Part shown: positions 32,600-41,319 of the stretch, in pieces
Position numbering within the stretch: position 1 is the stretch's first letter
How the letters are laid out: each line of letters opens with the position of its first letter
Source of the DNA: DASUAS01 sp963819475
GTDB taxonomy: Bacteria; Actinomycetota; Acidimicrobiia; IMCC26256; DASPTH01
Assembly (NCBI GenBank): GCA_963819475.1
Contig: CAWFWE010000003.1
Location: forward strand, 62,001 to 126,000
Direction of reading: 5' to 3'
Length of the DNA: 64,000 nucleotides
Translations under genes and position numbers: made by a program
The notes under the pieces: generated by a model
What the model was told of the DNA's origin: nothing
The model's input: the letters and a program-made list of their open reading frames with translations, nothing else
Databases searched by the model: none

Positions 32600-33946
32600 G
32601 TGCCCGAGACCCCCAACGAATCGCCGCATGACGAGGGGACGGTGGAAGGGTCGGCCGCTCCCCGTCTGTCCGGTTGGTCGACGTTCGCGGCAAACGCGGG
32701 GGGCGCAGCGTCCGCCACCCCTGCCGAGGCGCCCACGACGCCGGGCGAGCCGGTGACGGCGCCGATCGAGGCGACGGGCCTCCCGGGTGACGCCCCGGCC
32801 GCGCCCGTCCCGCCACCGACCTCGCCGATCGGGCCTCCGCCGCCGGTGCCGCCGGACCGGCCGGACCGGGTCCAGGGTCGGGGCTGGCGCACCGCCCTCG
32901 TCGCCGCGCTCGTGGGTGGGCTCGTCGGTGCCCTGGTCGCGTCCGGCGTCTACCTCGCCGTCGACGACGACAGCTCCACCACCACCACGCCGACCGCCAC
33001 CGCGGTGATCGTGCGCCCGTCGGACCGCATCTCCCGAACCGGCGACATCGCGCAGATCCTGAAGGCCGACGTCCCGGCGGTCGTCGCGTTGGTCGACGAC
33101 GGCGGGCCCGACTCCGGGGGCGCCGCCGGCACCGGGTTCGTGATCTCGTCCGACGGTGTGATCGTCACCAACAACCACGTGATCGAAGGCGCCCAGCAGA
33201 TCCAGGCCGTGTTCTCCGACGGCACCACGCGCGACGCTCGGATCCTGGGGCGCAACGCACCCAGCGATCTCGCGGTGATCAAGGTCGACGCCACGGGCTT
33301 GCCGACCATCGAGCTCGGCGACTCGGACGACGTGCAGGTGGGTGACGACGTCGTCGCCATCGGCAACGCACTCGCGCTGCAGGGAGGCCTCACGGTGACG
33401 CGCGGCATCGTGTCGGGCTTGCACCGCGAGGTGGGGATCGACTCCGGGAGCGCGTTGGAGGACGTCATCCAGACCGACGCCGCCATCAACCCCGGCAATT
33501 CGGGCGGTCCGCTGGTCGACGCGCAGGGCCGGGTGATCGGCATCAACACCGCCATCGCCGATCCCGGGAGCGCGCAGAACGTCGGGTTCGCGATCCCGAT
33601 CTCGAACGCCAAGGCGATCATCGAACGACTCCGCGACGGCAAGCAGCCCGCCTTCCTCGGGGTGAGCACCGTGGACATCTCGGAGGCCAAGCTCGAAGGG
33701 CACGACGTGCCGGTCGACCAGGGCGCGTACGTGAAGACGGTCGGTTCGGGCTCGCCGGCGTCGAAGGCCGGCATCCGGGTGGGTGACGTCGTGGTGGCTG
33801 TCGACGGCAAGTCCGCGACCAGCGCCGCGTCGCTCGGCGGGTTGATCCGCCAGCACCTGCCCGGTGACGAGGTGGCGATCAAGGTCGTGCGCGACGGCGA
33901 CGAGGTCACCGTCACCGCGACGCTCGGTGAAGCGCCCAGCTCCTGA
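32600..33946 (+). CDS. HtrA-like serine protease with PDZ domain
   Basis: A 448-residue membrane-anchored quality-control protease. A Pro/Ala-rich cytoplasmic region of about 95 residues precedes one transmembrane helix (ALVAALVGGLVGALVASGVY). The trypsin-like domain has the full triad: His in TNNHVIEGAQ, Asp in SDLAVIKVD and Ser in INPGNSGGPLVD. One PDZ domain (FLGVSTVDISEAKL to GDEVAIKVVRDG) ends the protein. GGAGG lies 6 nt before the GTG. It diverges from the whiB gene; the -10-like TAGCCT near 32470 would give a leader of about 120 nt. Confidence 0.93.
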   Translation: MPETPNESPHDEGTVEGSAAPRLSGWSTFAANAGGAASATPAEAPTTPGEPVTAPIEATGLPGDAPAAPVPPPTSPIGPPPPVPPDRPDRVQGRGWRTALVAALVGGLVGALVASGVYLAVDDDSSTTTTPTATAVIVRPSDRISRTGDIAQILKADVPAVVALVDDGGPDSGGAAGTGFVISSDGVIVTNNHVIEGAQQIQAVFSDGTTRDARILGRNAPSDLAVIKVDATGLPTIELGDSDDVQVGDDVVAIGNALALQGGLTVTRGIVSGLHREVGIDSGSALEDVIQTDAAINPGNSGGPLVDAQGRVIGINTAIADPGSAQNVGFAIPISNAKAIIERLRDGKQPAFLGVSTVDISEAKLEGHDVPVDQGAYVKTVGSGSPASKAGIRVGDVVVAVDGKSATSAASLGGLIRQHLPGDEVAIKVVRDGDEVTVTATLGEAPSS

Positions 33947-33989
33947 CCGGCCTGCTGGATCGAACCCGGCAACCGCTACGCTGATCTGC

Positions 33990-34262
33990 ATGTCCACGGA
34001 GTCCGAAGAGCTCGAACAGGTACCGCCGCAGGGTCATGTCAAGGTCGTCTATCTCGGCCCGGTCGCGCCCCACTGGGAGGTCCACGGCGTCTTCGGCGAC
34101 GGTCGCATGATCGACGAGTTCCGGCAGCGGGCAGTCGCTCGGCTCCAGCTCCTCCCTCCGCACGACCCGCAGTTCCGCCGCAACCGGGAGCGGGTCGCGC
34201 GCGACGCCGAGCGTGAGCACCTCATCCTGGAATGGGACCTCGGCTACGACGAAGAGGGCTAG
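33990..34262 (+). CDS. Conserved hypothetical protein (90 aa)
   Basis: A 90-residue soluble protein. The first half is a beta-rich segment (HVKVVYLGPVAPHWEVHGVF) and the second a basic helix (RRNRERVARDAEREHLILEWD) ending in an acidic tail. No family recognised with confidence. TACGCT (33977-33982) ends 7 nt before the ATG, so it should be expressed from a leaderless mRNA. It is convergent with the first phoU gene, 10 bp apart, and follows the htrA gene on the same strand. Confidence 0.65.
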   Translation: MSTESEELEQVPPQGHVKVVYLGPVAPHWEVHGVFGDGRMIDEFRQRAVARLQLLPPHDPQFRRNRERVARDAEREHLILEWDLGYDEEG

Positions 34263-34272
34263 CCACGCCGGA

Positions 34273-34980
34273 CTAGAGGTCGACCTCGACCTCGGGTGAC
34301 GGGTGCTCACCCGTCACCATGAAGCCCACCCGCTCGGCGATCGTGACCGCGTGGTCGGCGATGCGCTCGTAGTGCCGGCCGACCAGCGCCATCTGCACGG
34401 CCAGCAGGACGGTACCCTCGTCGCTGCGGTCACCGGCGAGGATGTGCCGGAACAGGCTCTTGGTGAGCTCGTCCATCGCGTCGTCCATGTCGGCGAGCGC
34501 GGCCGCCCACGACGGGTCGGCGTCGGCGAACGCGTCGATGGCGACGCGCGTCTGGTTGCTCGCCTGCGTACCCATGCGGTCGATGATCCCGCGCAGCTTC
34601 GGATCGAGCTGGTGGGGGTACAACCGACGCGTCGTCTTCGCCACGTTGACCATGAGGTCGGCGCTGCGCTCGAGCTCGTGGGCGACACGCATCACCGTCA
34701 CGAGGAACCGGAGATCGGTCGCCAGCGGCTGCTGACGCGCGAGCAGCAGGAACGTACGGTCCTCGATCGTGTGCGTGAGCTCGTCGATCACGTCGTCCGC
34801 TTCGATGACGCGTTCGGCGGCGTTGAGGTCGCTGTCGAGGAGTGCTTGCGTGCCGCCGGCGATCGCCTCGGTGGTGAGCGCCGCGAGACGGATGACGTCG
34901 ACGCGCAGCTCGTCGAGGCTCTCGTGGAAGGACTTGCGCGCCTCGTCCGGCGCGCTCTCGGGGATGGGGGTGGTGGTCAC
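34273..34980 (-). CDS. phoU: Phosphate-signalling protein PhoU (copy 1)
   Basis: A 235-residue all-helical PhoU protein made of two three-helix repeats. The duplicated signature is RFLVTVMRVAHELERSADLM in the first half and ALVGRHYERIADHAVTIAER in the second; the E-x-x-x-D-x-x-N-type metal residues are retained (HELERSADLMVN). It links the Pst transporter to the SenX3/RegX3 sensor and damps Pho-regulon expression. GTG at 34980 has GGAGG 4 nt upstream; the longer frame to 35082 is unlikely to be translated. A second phoU lies 370 bp upstream. Confidence 0.92.
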   Translation of the reverse strand: MTTTPIPESAPDEARKSFHESLDELRVDVIRLAALTTEAIAGGTQALLDSDLNAAERVIEADDVIDELTHTIEDRTFLLLARQQPLATDLRFLVTVMRVAHELERSADLMVNVAKTTRRLYPHQLDPKLRGIIDRMGTQASNQTRVAIDAFADADPSWAAALADMDDAMDELTKSLFRHILAGDRSDEGTVLLAVQMALVGRHYERIADHAVTIAERVGFMVTGEHPSPEVEVDL

Positions 34981-35350
34981 AACGCCTCCAATTGCGCTGA
35001 GGGCGGATGCGGAGCGGCGGTCGGCGCACGACCTGTCACCGCCGATCTTGCCGTGCGAGGGGCGGGTGCGTCCTGTCTGCACCCTAGGACGGGGTCAACC
35101 TTCATTGCTCGTTTACTTTCCCGCCACGATCGGGCAACGGGTTGGAAACGGCACGCCCGTACGGTGATGGTCAACCGGGAACGGCTCGGGGATCCCCCCT
35201 CCGCGAGTTGTTCCGGGATGTGGTTCTCCACGGTTGGGAGTGCGTGGCCGGGGAGAGCTGGAACGGAGAGTGCGGGGCCGGGAACTCCCCCCGTCCCGGC
35301 CCCACGCTCTCCGGCAGGTCGCAGGCGCCGGGCCGATGCGGGCGAGCGGG
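34981..35350. other. 370-bp gene-free stretch between the two phoU genes
   Basis: No convincing ORF. The part next to phoU copy 1 (about 35085-35135) is the most AT-rich stretch and includes TAGGGT on the minus strand, a probable promoter for that gene. The far part holds a large hairpin (35265-35312) that looks like the phoU copy 2 terminator. Nothing else is recognised. Confidence 0.5.
35265..35312 (-). terminator. Large hairpin, likely terminator of phoU copy 2
   Basis: Arms 35265-35283 and 35294-35312 pair over 19 bp with one mismatch and one G-T pair; loop of 10 nt. It lies 39 bp downstream of the phoU copy 2 stop in its reading direction, insulating the two phoU genes. Confidence 0.65.
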
Positions 35351-36055
35351 TCATTTCCGGATCCGCCGCCCACGGGTGCGTTCGCCGGTCACGACGAAGT
35401 GCACCTGCTCGGCGATGGTGACCGCGTGGTCGCCGATGCGCTCGTAGTGACGCGCGACGAGGGCGAGCTGCACCGCGTCGTTCACCGTTCCGTCGTCGGG
35501 CGCGGTGCCGCCGTCGACCTCGAGCACGTGGCGGAACAGACGTTTCTCCAGCTCGTCGGTGGTGTCGTCCATGTCGGAGAGGGCGGCTGCCCACGACGGG
35601 TCACGGTCCGCGAAGGCGTTGACCGCCACCCGCAGCTGCACGCCCACCTGGCGACCGAGCCGGTGGACGAGCGACGTCGCGGTGGTGTCGAGGCGACGGG
35701 GGAACAGGCGCCAGGTCGTCTTGGCCACGTTGACCATGAGGTCGGCGCTGCGCTCGAGCTCGTGGGCGACCCGTAGGGCCACGCCGACGAAACGCAGGTC
35801 GGGGAGGGCGATGCCGGACAACTCGAAGATGCGCAGGCACTCGTCCTCGACCGCGTGCCGCAGGGAGTCGATCGCGTCGTCGTCGGCGACGACCCGGTCG
35901 GCGCCCTCCAGGTCGCCGTCGATGAGCGCCTCGGTGCCCGACGCGATCGCGTCGAGGGTCAGCGAGGCGAGCCGCACGATGTCGACCCGCACGTCGTCGA
36001 CCCGCGTGACGACACGGGGATCGGAACGGACGGGGACGACCTCCGAGGAGACCAC
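35351..36055 (-). CDS. phoU: Phosphate-signalling protein PhoU (copy 2)
   Basis: A 234-residue PhoU paralog with the same two-repeat layout: RFVGVALRVAHELERSADLM and LVARHYERIGDHAVTIAEQ. It differs from copy 1 over most of its length outside these blocks (for example the C-terminal TGERTRGRRIRK). Two PhoU proteins, as in mycobacteria, may have partly redundant roles. CATGAT ends 6 nt before the GTG at 36055, giving a possible leaderless start. It diverges from pstS, with the PHO-box-like repeat in between, so both are likely phosphate controlled. Confidence 0.9.
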   Translation of the reverse strand: MVSSEVVPVRSDPRVVTRVDDVRVDIVRLASLTLDAIASGTEALIDGDLEGADRVVADDDAIDSLRHAVEDECLRIFELSGIALPDLRFVGVALRVAHELERSADLMVNVAKTTWRLFPRRLDTTATSLVHRLGRQVGVQLRVAVNAFADRDPSWAAALSDMDDTTDELEKRLFRHVLEVDGGTAPDDGTVNDAVQLALVARHYERIGDHAVTIAEQVHFVVTGERTRGRRIRK

Positions 36056-36103
36056 GTTGCGATCATGGAGGGGGCCACGCGATGCGCGCAGCCACCACGC
36101 CCA

Positions 36104-36125
36104 CTGTTTCCCCGCTGTTCACCTG
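36104..36125. promoter_or_regulatory. PHO-box-like direct repeat upstream of pstS
   Basis: Two adjoining 11-bp units, CTGTTTCCCCG (36104-36114) and CTGTTCACCTG (36115-36125), share CTGTT and resemble the 11-bp GTTCACC direct repeats bound by actinobacterial PhoP. It lies in the phoU2-pstS divergent region, 95 bp before the pstS start. Confidence 0.6.
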
Positions 36126-36219
36126 CGCGCCACCACGCGGCCACGGCGCGGCTACGCCGTCTCCTTACGATCCGCGCCGAGTCACCGATCCATTCACCGT
36201 TCCAGGAGGGAACACCCTG

Positions 36220-37281
36220 ATGCGACGCTCGTTCGTTCGTCGCTGCGGCCTCGTGCTCGCAGCGCTGGCGCTGCCGATCTTGTTGATCGGCACCGGCGCC
36301 TCCGCGGCCGCACCGTCGGCCAAGCAGCTCTCGTCGGCCACGCTCAATGCGGACGGCTCGACGTTCCAGCTCGCGTTCAACCAGGTTGTGATCGGCGCGT
36401 TCAAGCCGATTCAGAAGTCGGTCACCATCAACTATCAGGGCAACGGCTCCGGGCAGGGTCGCACCGACTTCAAGAACAAGGTGGTGGACTGGGCCGGGAC
36501 CGATGCCATCTACGCGGCCGGCACCGCACCGACGGATCCGTTCTTCTACTTCCCCACCGTGACTGCGCCCATCACGGTGTCGTACAACCTCTCGGGCGTG
36601 AAGGGTCTCAAGCTGTCGCCCGAGACGGCGGCAAAGATCTTCTCGACCGCGATCACCACGTGGGATGATCCGGCGATTGCGTCCGACAATCCGAAGCTGA
36701 AGTTGCCGAGCACGAAGATCACCGTCGTGCACCGCACCGATGGCTCCGGAACGACGCAGAACTTCACGGAGTGGTTGACCAAGGCTGCGCCCAATGACTG
36801 GACGCTCGGATCAGCAGCGACTGTTCAGTGGCCTGCCGGAACGCAGGGTGGCAGCGGGAACAGCGGTGTCGCAAACCTGGTGAAGACGACGGATGGTGCG
36901 ATTGGCTACGTCGACTTCTCCGATGCAAAGGCGTCCAGCTTGACGTTTGCTGCGGTCAAGAACTCGTCCGGCAAGTACATCGTGCCGAACCTCGCCGGAG
37001 CCCAGGAGGCTGTGAACGGTACGACGGTGAACCCGGACCTGACCTTCGACCCGATCAACGCTTCAGGTCCGAGGGCCTACCCGATCACCTCACCAACGTG
37101 GATCATCGCCTATCAAGACCAGAGCGATGCCAACAAGGGTGCGGCGCTCAAGGCGTTCCTCCAGTTCATCTACGCCGACGGGCAGAAGCTCGCCAATTCG
37201 GTCGACTACGCACGCCTTCCGGCGGGCATGCTCAAGCAAGCGAAGGCGCAGGTGAACAAGCTGACCGTCCCAGCGTCGTGA
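36220..37281 (+). CDS. pstS: Phosphate ABC transporter substrate-binding protein
   Basis: A 353-residue extracytoplasmic phosphate receptor. The signal peptide (GLVLAALALPILLIGTGASA) is Sec type, ending near ASAAA; there is no Cys after it, so unlike many Gram-positive PstS proteins it does not appear to be a lipoprotein. Phosphate-site blocks are NADGSTFQLAFNQ, GNGSGQGRTDF, VVDWAGTDAIY, HRTDGSGTTQNFTEWL. AGGAGGG lies 9 nt before ATG 36220. GC content is lower than in neighbouring genes. A PHO-box-like repeat precedes it and a strong hairpin follows. Confidence 0.92.
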   Translation: MRRSFVRRCGLVLAALALPILLIGTGASAAAPSAKQLSSATLNADGSTFQLAFNQVVIGAFKPIQKSVTINYQGNGSGQGRTDFKNKVVDWAGTDAIYAAGTAPTDPFFYFPTVTAPITVSYNLSGVKGLKLSPETAAKIFSTAITTWDDPAIASDNPKLKLPSTKITVVHRTDGSGTTQNFTEWLTKAAPNDWTLGSAATVQWPAGTQGGSGNSGVANLVKTTDGAIGYVDFSDAKASSLTFAAVKNSSGKYIVPNLAGAQEAVNGTTVNPDLTFDPINASGPRAYPITSPTWIIAYQDQSDANKGAALKAFLQFIYADGQKLANSVDYARLPAGMLKQAKAQVNKLTVPAS

Positions 37282-37296
37282 CGGCGGGCGAGGCGA

Positions 37297-37330
37297 GCAC
37301 GGGACGGGTAGCCCCCTGCCCGTCCCGTGC
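37297..37330 (+). terminator. Hairpin between pstS and pstC
   Basis: GCACGGGACGGG (37297-37308) and CCCGTCCCGTGC (37319-37330) form a perfect 12-bp stem. Lying after pstS and before pstC, it probably works as a partial terminator or 3'-end stabiliser, giving more pstS than pstCAB mRNA. Confidence 0.65.
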
Positions 37331-37375
37331 CCCCGCTCGTTGACCCCCACCTCACGTAGAGTCCGGGACCAACAC

Positions 37376-38377
37376 ATGGCTGCGATCGCCCCGCCCCGAG
37401 AGAACGAGAGCCCGGCACCGGCACCGAAGGGACTCGGCACCGGGCCGCGCCCGCCTGGGATCTTCGTCGACCGGTTGTTCCGGTGGATCGCGTTCGCGAG
37501 CGGGTTGCTCGTACTGGCGATCCTCGCGTTGATTGCATACACGACCACCAAGAACGCGTGGCCGTGGTTCAAAGCCGAGGGCCTCGGCATCTTCGAGGAC
37601 AACTGGGATCCCGCCAAGCACCAGTTCGGTGCGGGAGCGATGATCTATGGCACCTTCCTTGTCGGGATCATCGCACTTGTCCTGGCAGTTCCAGTGAGCA
37701 TCGGGATCGCGCTCTTCGTCAACGAGATCGCACCCAACTGGCTCCGCAAACCCGTCATCTACACGATCGACCTCCTCGCTGCAATCCCATCGGTCGTCTA
37801 CGGATTGTGGGCGCTGTTCGTGCTGCGGCAGCCACTCGCAGACCTCTACAGCAGCATCTCGTCGGCGACGTCCGGCATCCCGCTCGTCAAGTCGCTCACC
37901 GCAGACCCCAGCCCGACCGGCCTCAGCTTCATGACTGCCGGGATCATCGTGGCGATCATGATCACGCCGATCGTCACGTCTCTCACCCGCGAGGTGTTCG
38001 CAACGACTCCCGAGCCTTTGAAGGAGGCGGCCTACGGGCTCGGGGCGACACGGTGGGAGATGATCCGTGGCTCCATCTTTCCCCACAGCCGCGGCGGTGT
38101 GACGTCGGCGGTCATGATCGGCCTCGGTAGGGCAATCGGGGAGACCATCGCCGTCGCGCTGCTCATCGGCAGCGCACAGGTCATCAGCCCGCACCTCTTC
38201 GGGCCGGGCGACACGCTCGCCAGCATCATTGCCAACCAATTCGGTGAGGCGACCGGCGAGTACCGCGCCGCACTCATTGGCATGGGCGTCGTCTTGTTCG
38301 TGCTGACTCTCCTCGTCGGAGTGCTCGCGCGCGGCATTGTCAGTCGTTACGACAAGCGGACCGGGGCGGCGTTGTGA
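37376..38377 (+). CDS. pstC: Phosphate ABC transporter permease PstC
   Basis: A 333-residue membrane permease with six helices after a Pro-rich N-terminus. Typical blocks are AMIYGTFLVGIIALVLAVPV, LLAAIPSVVYGLWALFVL, and the ABC-contact EAA loop EPLKEAAYGLGATRWEMIRG. It forms the channel with PstA. The ATG at 37376 has no good ribosome site; TAGAGT lies about 12 nt upstream, so a second promoter after the hairpin is possible. The stop overlaps the pstA GTG (GTGA). Confidence 0.93.
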   Translation: MAAIAPPRENESPAPAPKGLGTGPRPPGIFVDRLFRWIAFASGLLVLAILALIAYTTTKNAWPWFKAEGLGIFEDNWDPAKHQFGAGAMIYGTFLVGIIALVLAVPVSIGIALFVNEIAPNWLRKPVIYTIDLLAAIPSVVYGLWALFVLRQPLADLYSSISSATSGIPLVKSLTADPSPTGLSFMTAGIIVAIMITPIVTSLTREVFATTPEPLKEAAYGLGATRWEMIRGSIFPHSRGGVTSAVMIGLGRAIGETIAVALLIGSAQVISPHLFGPGDTLASIIANQFGEATGEYRAALIGMGVVLFVLTLLVGVLARGIVSRYDKRTGAAL

Positions 38378-39279
38378 CGACGATCGCGCCGTCCGGACCT
38401 TCGGGGTTCCAACTCTCGCCGCGACCCGGGTCACGCGTGCGACGAGTCAAGAACGTCTTGGGAACCATCGTGATCTCGCTCGCCTTCCTGATCGCGCTGG
38501 TACCTCTCGTCTTCATCGTGGTCTATGTGGTCCAGCGGGGGGCGAAGGAGATCAGCTGGTCCTTCCTCACAGAGGACATTCCATTCGTCCCGCGCCTGCC
38601 CGGTGGTGGTATGGGACCGGCCGTCGCCGGCACGTTCGTGATCACGGGAGCCGCGGCGTTGATGGCAATACCACTCGGCGTCCTCGGTGGCATCTACCTG
38701 AACGAGTACGGGGGAAAGAGCGTGTTTGCCCGTCTCGTGCGCTTTCTCTCCGAGGTCATGACCGGCGTTCCGTCGATTGTGATGGGTCTGTTCATCTACA
38801 CGCTGGTCGTGCTGAATACGGGCGAACGCACGGGCTTCGCGGGTGCCCTCGCACTTGCGTGTCTGATGCTGCCGATCGTCATCCGGACGACCGACCAGAT
38901 GCTCTCCCTCGTGCCCAACGAGTTGCGCGAAGGCAGCTACGCGCTGGGGAGCCGTCGGTCGCGGACCATTCGGACCGTCGTCCTGCCGAGCGCCGCAGCC
39001 GGGATCGTCAGCGGTGCCCTGCTCGCGGTTGCCCACGCTGCGGGTGAAACCGCTCCGCTGCTCTTTACCATCGGCATCGTCAACGAGACGAACACGAGCT
39101 TGTTCAAGGGACCCAACACCGCGCTGTCCGTCCAGATCTTCTACAACGCGACGCAGCCGTTCACTGCACAACAGGATCGCGCCTGGGGCGCGGCGCTCAC
39201 TCTGATCGTCATCGTGTTCGTGTTCACCATCCTGGCCCGCCTGGTGACCGCCTTCTTCGCCCGCCGGCAGGCGGCATGA
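38374..39279 (+). CDS. pstA: Phosphate ABC transporter permease PstA
   Basis: A 301-residue permease partner of PstC. Six helices, with AGTFVITGAAALMAIPLGVL, EVMTGVPSIVMGLFIYTLVV and the EAA loop NELREGSYALGSRRSRTIRT as recognisable family blocks. It is coupled to pstC by GTGA overlap and to pstB by ATGA overlap, so the three subunits are made in step. Length is normal and the frame is clean. Confidence 0.93.
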   Translation: MTTIAPSGPSGFQLSPRPGSRVRRVKNVLGTIVISLAFLIALVPLVFIVVYVVQRGAKEISWSFLTEDIPFVPRLPGGGMGPAVAGTFVITGAAALMAIPLGVLGGIYLNEYGGKSVFARLVRFLSEVMTGVPSIVMGLFIYTLVVLNTGERTGFAGALALACLMLPIVIRTTDQMLSLVPNELREGSYALGSRRSRTIRTVVLPSAAAGIVSGALLAVAHAAGETAPLLFTIGIVNETNTSLFKGPNTALSVQIFYNATQPFTAQQDRAWGAALTLIVIVFVFTILARLVTAFFARRQAA

Positions 39280-40196
39280 CCCCGGAGGACGGATCCATGC
39301 CCACGCTCGTGGACACCACCGCTAACGTCATCGACGTGACGACCGACGTCGGCCTCCCCGCCACCGACACCGACGTCCCCGACACTCCCGCGCCCGAGGA
39401 GGAGCCGGAGCGCGAGCGCGAGCTCGTTTTCGAGCTGCGCGATCTCGAGGTGAAGTACAGCGGCCACACCGCGGTGCGGGAGGTCGACCTCGACATCGCG
39501 GCACACGAGATCACCGCCTTCATCGGTCCCTCGGGGTGCGGCAAGACCACGGTGCTCCGGTGCCTCAACCGCATGCACGACCTCACCCCGGGCGCCGAGG
39601 TCATCGGCCAGGTCAACTACCACGGCCAGAACCTCTACGGATCCAAGGTCGACGCCGCCGAGGTGCGCCGCCGCATCGGCATGGTGTTCCAGAAGCCCAA
39701 CCCGTTCCCGAAGACCATCTTCGACAACGTGGCCTACGGCCCCAAGCTCAACGGCCGCAAGCGCTCGGAGATGGCCGACATCGTCGAGCACACGCTCACC
39801 CGTGCCGCGCTCTGGGACGAGGTGAAGGACAAGCTGAAGAACAGCGGATTGTCGCTCTCCGGCGGACAGCAGCAGCGCCTGTGCATCGCCCGCACGCTCG
39901 CGGTCGAGCCCGACGTGGTGCTCATGGACGAACCTTGCTCGTCGCTCGATCCCATCGCCACCGCCCGCATCGAAGACCTCATGGAGGAGATCAAACGCGA
40001 CTTCACCATCGTGATCGTCACGCACAACATGCAGCAGGCGGCCCGCACGTCCGACCGCACCGCGTTCTTCACCGCCGAGGTCGACGACCAGGGCAAGCGA
40101 GTCGGCCGCCTCGTCGAGTACGACGTCACCGAGAAGCTGTTCACCGCGCCCGCCGACGCCCGCACCGAGGGTTACATCACCGGGCGGTTCGGTTGA
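39276..40196 (+). CDS. pstB: Phosphate ABC transporter ATP-binding protein
   Basis: A 306-residue ATPase driving phosphate import. Walker A is IGPSGCGKTT, the signature LSGGQQQRLCIARTLA, Walker B VVLMDEPCSSLD, and the switch His in VIVTHNMQQAA. An unusual 45-residue acidic and Thr-rich N-terminal extension (about residues 1-50) precedes the domain; the internal ATG at residue 8 does not remove it. The family usually runs near 250-260 residues. It is followed 4 nt later by the sensor kinase, indicating co-transcription and probable signalling through PhoU. Confidence 0.94.
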   Translation: MTPEDGSMPTLVDTTANVIDVTTDVGLPATDTDVPDTPAPEEEPERERELVFELRDLEVKYSGHTAVREVDLDIAAHEITAFIGPSGCGKTTVLRCLNRMHDLTPGAEVIGQVNYHGQNLYGSKVDAAEVRRRIGMVFQKPNPFPKTIFDNVAYGPKLNGRKRSEMADIVEHTLTRAALWDEVKDKLKNSGLSLSGGQQQRLCIARTLAVEPDVVLMDEPCSSLDPIATARIEDLMEEIKRDFTIVIVTHNMQQAARTSDRTAFFTAEVDDQGKRVGRLVEYDVTEKLFTAPADARTEGYITGRFG

Positions 40197-40200
40197 GCTC

Positions 40201-41319
40201 ATGAGCCCCCAGCGGCGCGATTCCGCGAACGCCGCCTTGGAGCAGGCGTTGGCGACTGCCCTCCAGGAGACAGAGACCGTCACCGAGCAGCACGACCGTT
40301 TCCGGGCCGTGCTCGACGAGCTGCGCCAGGCCGTGTTGGTGCTCGATGCCGACGGCGTCGAGGTGTTCCGCAACCCCGCCGCGGAGCGCTACCGGGCCGC
40401 GCGGCACTCCGACGCGGTCGTGGCCGGCGCGCTCGACTCGCTCATCTCGCGTGCGCTGCTGGGTGAGGCATGCGAGCGCGAGCTGCAGCTCTTCGGGCCC
40501 CCACGGGCCGTGGTGCACCTCTCGGCCATGCCCATCGGCGACGCCGAGCGGCCGTTGGGAGTGGCCGCGCTCGTCGCCGACGTCTCCGAGGTGCACCGCA
40601 TCGAGAGCGTGCGCCGCGACTTCGTGGCCAACGTGAGCCACGAGCTCAAGACCCCGATCGGCGCGCTGGAGGTGCTGGCCGAAACCCTCGCCGAGGAGGA
40701 TGACCCGGCGGTGACGCGTCCTCTCGCCGAGCGCATCGTCAAGGAAGCCGAGCGCCTGGCCCGCATCGTCGACGACCTGCTCGACCTGAGCCTCATCGAG
40801 ACGCAGGAGGCGCCGCGCCGTACGCCGGTGCCGCTCGAGGTGCTCGTCGACGACGCGGTCGAGCAGCTGCGGCCGACCGCGGTCGCGGCCGGGATCAACC
40901 TGCAGCTCCATCCCGGTGTCACCGGCGCGTTGGTTGCGTGCGACGACCGGCAGGTCGTCAGCGCGATCGCGAACCTCATCGACAACGCGGTCAAGTACTC
41001 GGAGCCCGGCAATCCCATCACCGTGAGCACCGCCCTCGTCGGTGACGTGGTCGAGGTCGCGGTGCGCGACGCCGGCATCGGGATCCCGAGCCGGGATCTC
41101 GAGCGCATCTTCGAGCGGTTCTACCGCGTGGACCAGGCGCGCAGCCGTTCCACCGGCGGCACCGGGCTGGGGCTCGCCATCGTGCGGCACGTCGCTCGCG
41201 CGCACGGCGGTGACATCACCGTCGAATCGGTCGAGGGGCAGGGCTCCACCTTTCGTCTGGTGCTACCGCTCCAGCCGGAGTCGGCGGCGGTCACGTCCGA
41301 GCACCAGGAGATCGGCTGA
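40201..41319 (+). CDS. SenX3/PhoR-like sensor histidine kinase without membrane helices
   Basis: A 372-residue sensor kinase. An N-terminal coiled helix leads to a PAS-like domain (LVLDADGVEVFRNPAAERY), then the H-box DFVANVSHELKTPIGALEVL, N-box SAIANLIDNAVKYSEPG, G1 DAGIGIPSRD and G2 GGTGLGLAIV. No transmembrane segment is present, whereas SenX3 and PhoR proteins normally have one or two. It starts 4 nt after pstB, so a longer membrane-bound form is not possible without overlapping pstB. Sensing is therefore probably through PstB/PhoU contacts. Its stop TGA is the first bases of the tandem repeat array. Confidence 0.9.
   Translation: MSPQRRDSANAALEQALATALQETETVTEQHDRFRAVLDELRQAVLVLDADGVEVFRNPAAERYRAARHSDAVVAGALDSLISRALLGEACERELQLFGPPRAVVHLSAMPIGDAERPLGVAALVADVSEVHRIESVRRDFVANVSHELKTPIGALEVLAETLAEEDDPAVTRPLAERIVKEAERLARIVDDLLDLSLIETQEAPRRTPVPLEVLVDDAVEQLRPTAVAAGINLQLHPGVTGALVACDDRQVVSAIANLIDNAVKYSEPGNPITVSTALVGDVVEVAVRDAGIGIPSRDLERIFERFYRVDQARSRSTGGTGLGLAIVRHVARAHGGDITVESVEGQGSTFRLVLPLQPESAAVTSEHQEIG

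Noticed and set aside
35085..35135. PHO box in front of phoU copy 1
   Set aside because: GGTCAACC and GTTTACTTT motifs are near but do not form a convincing 11-bp direct repeat.
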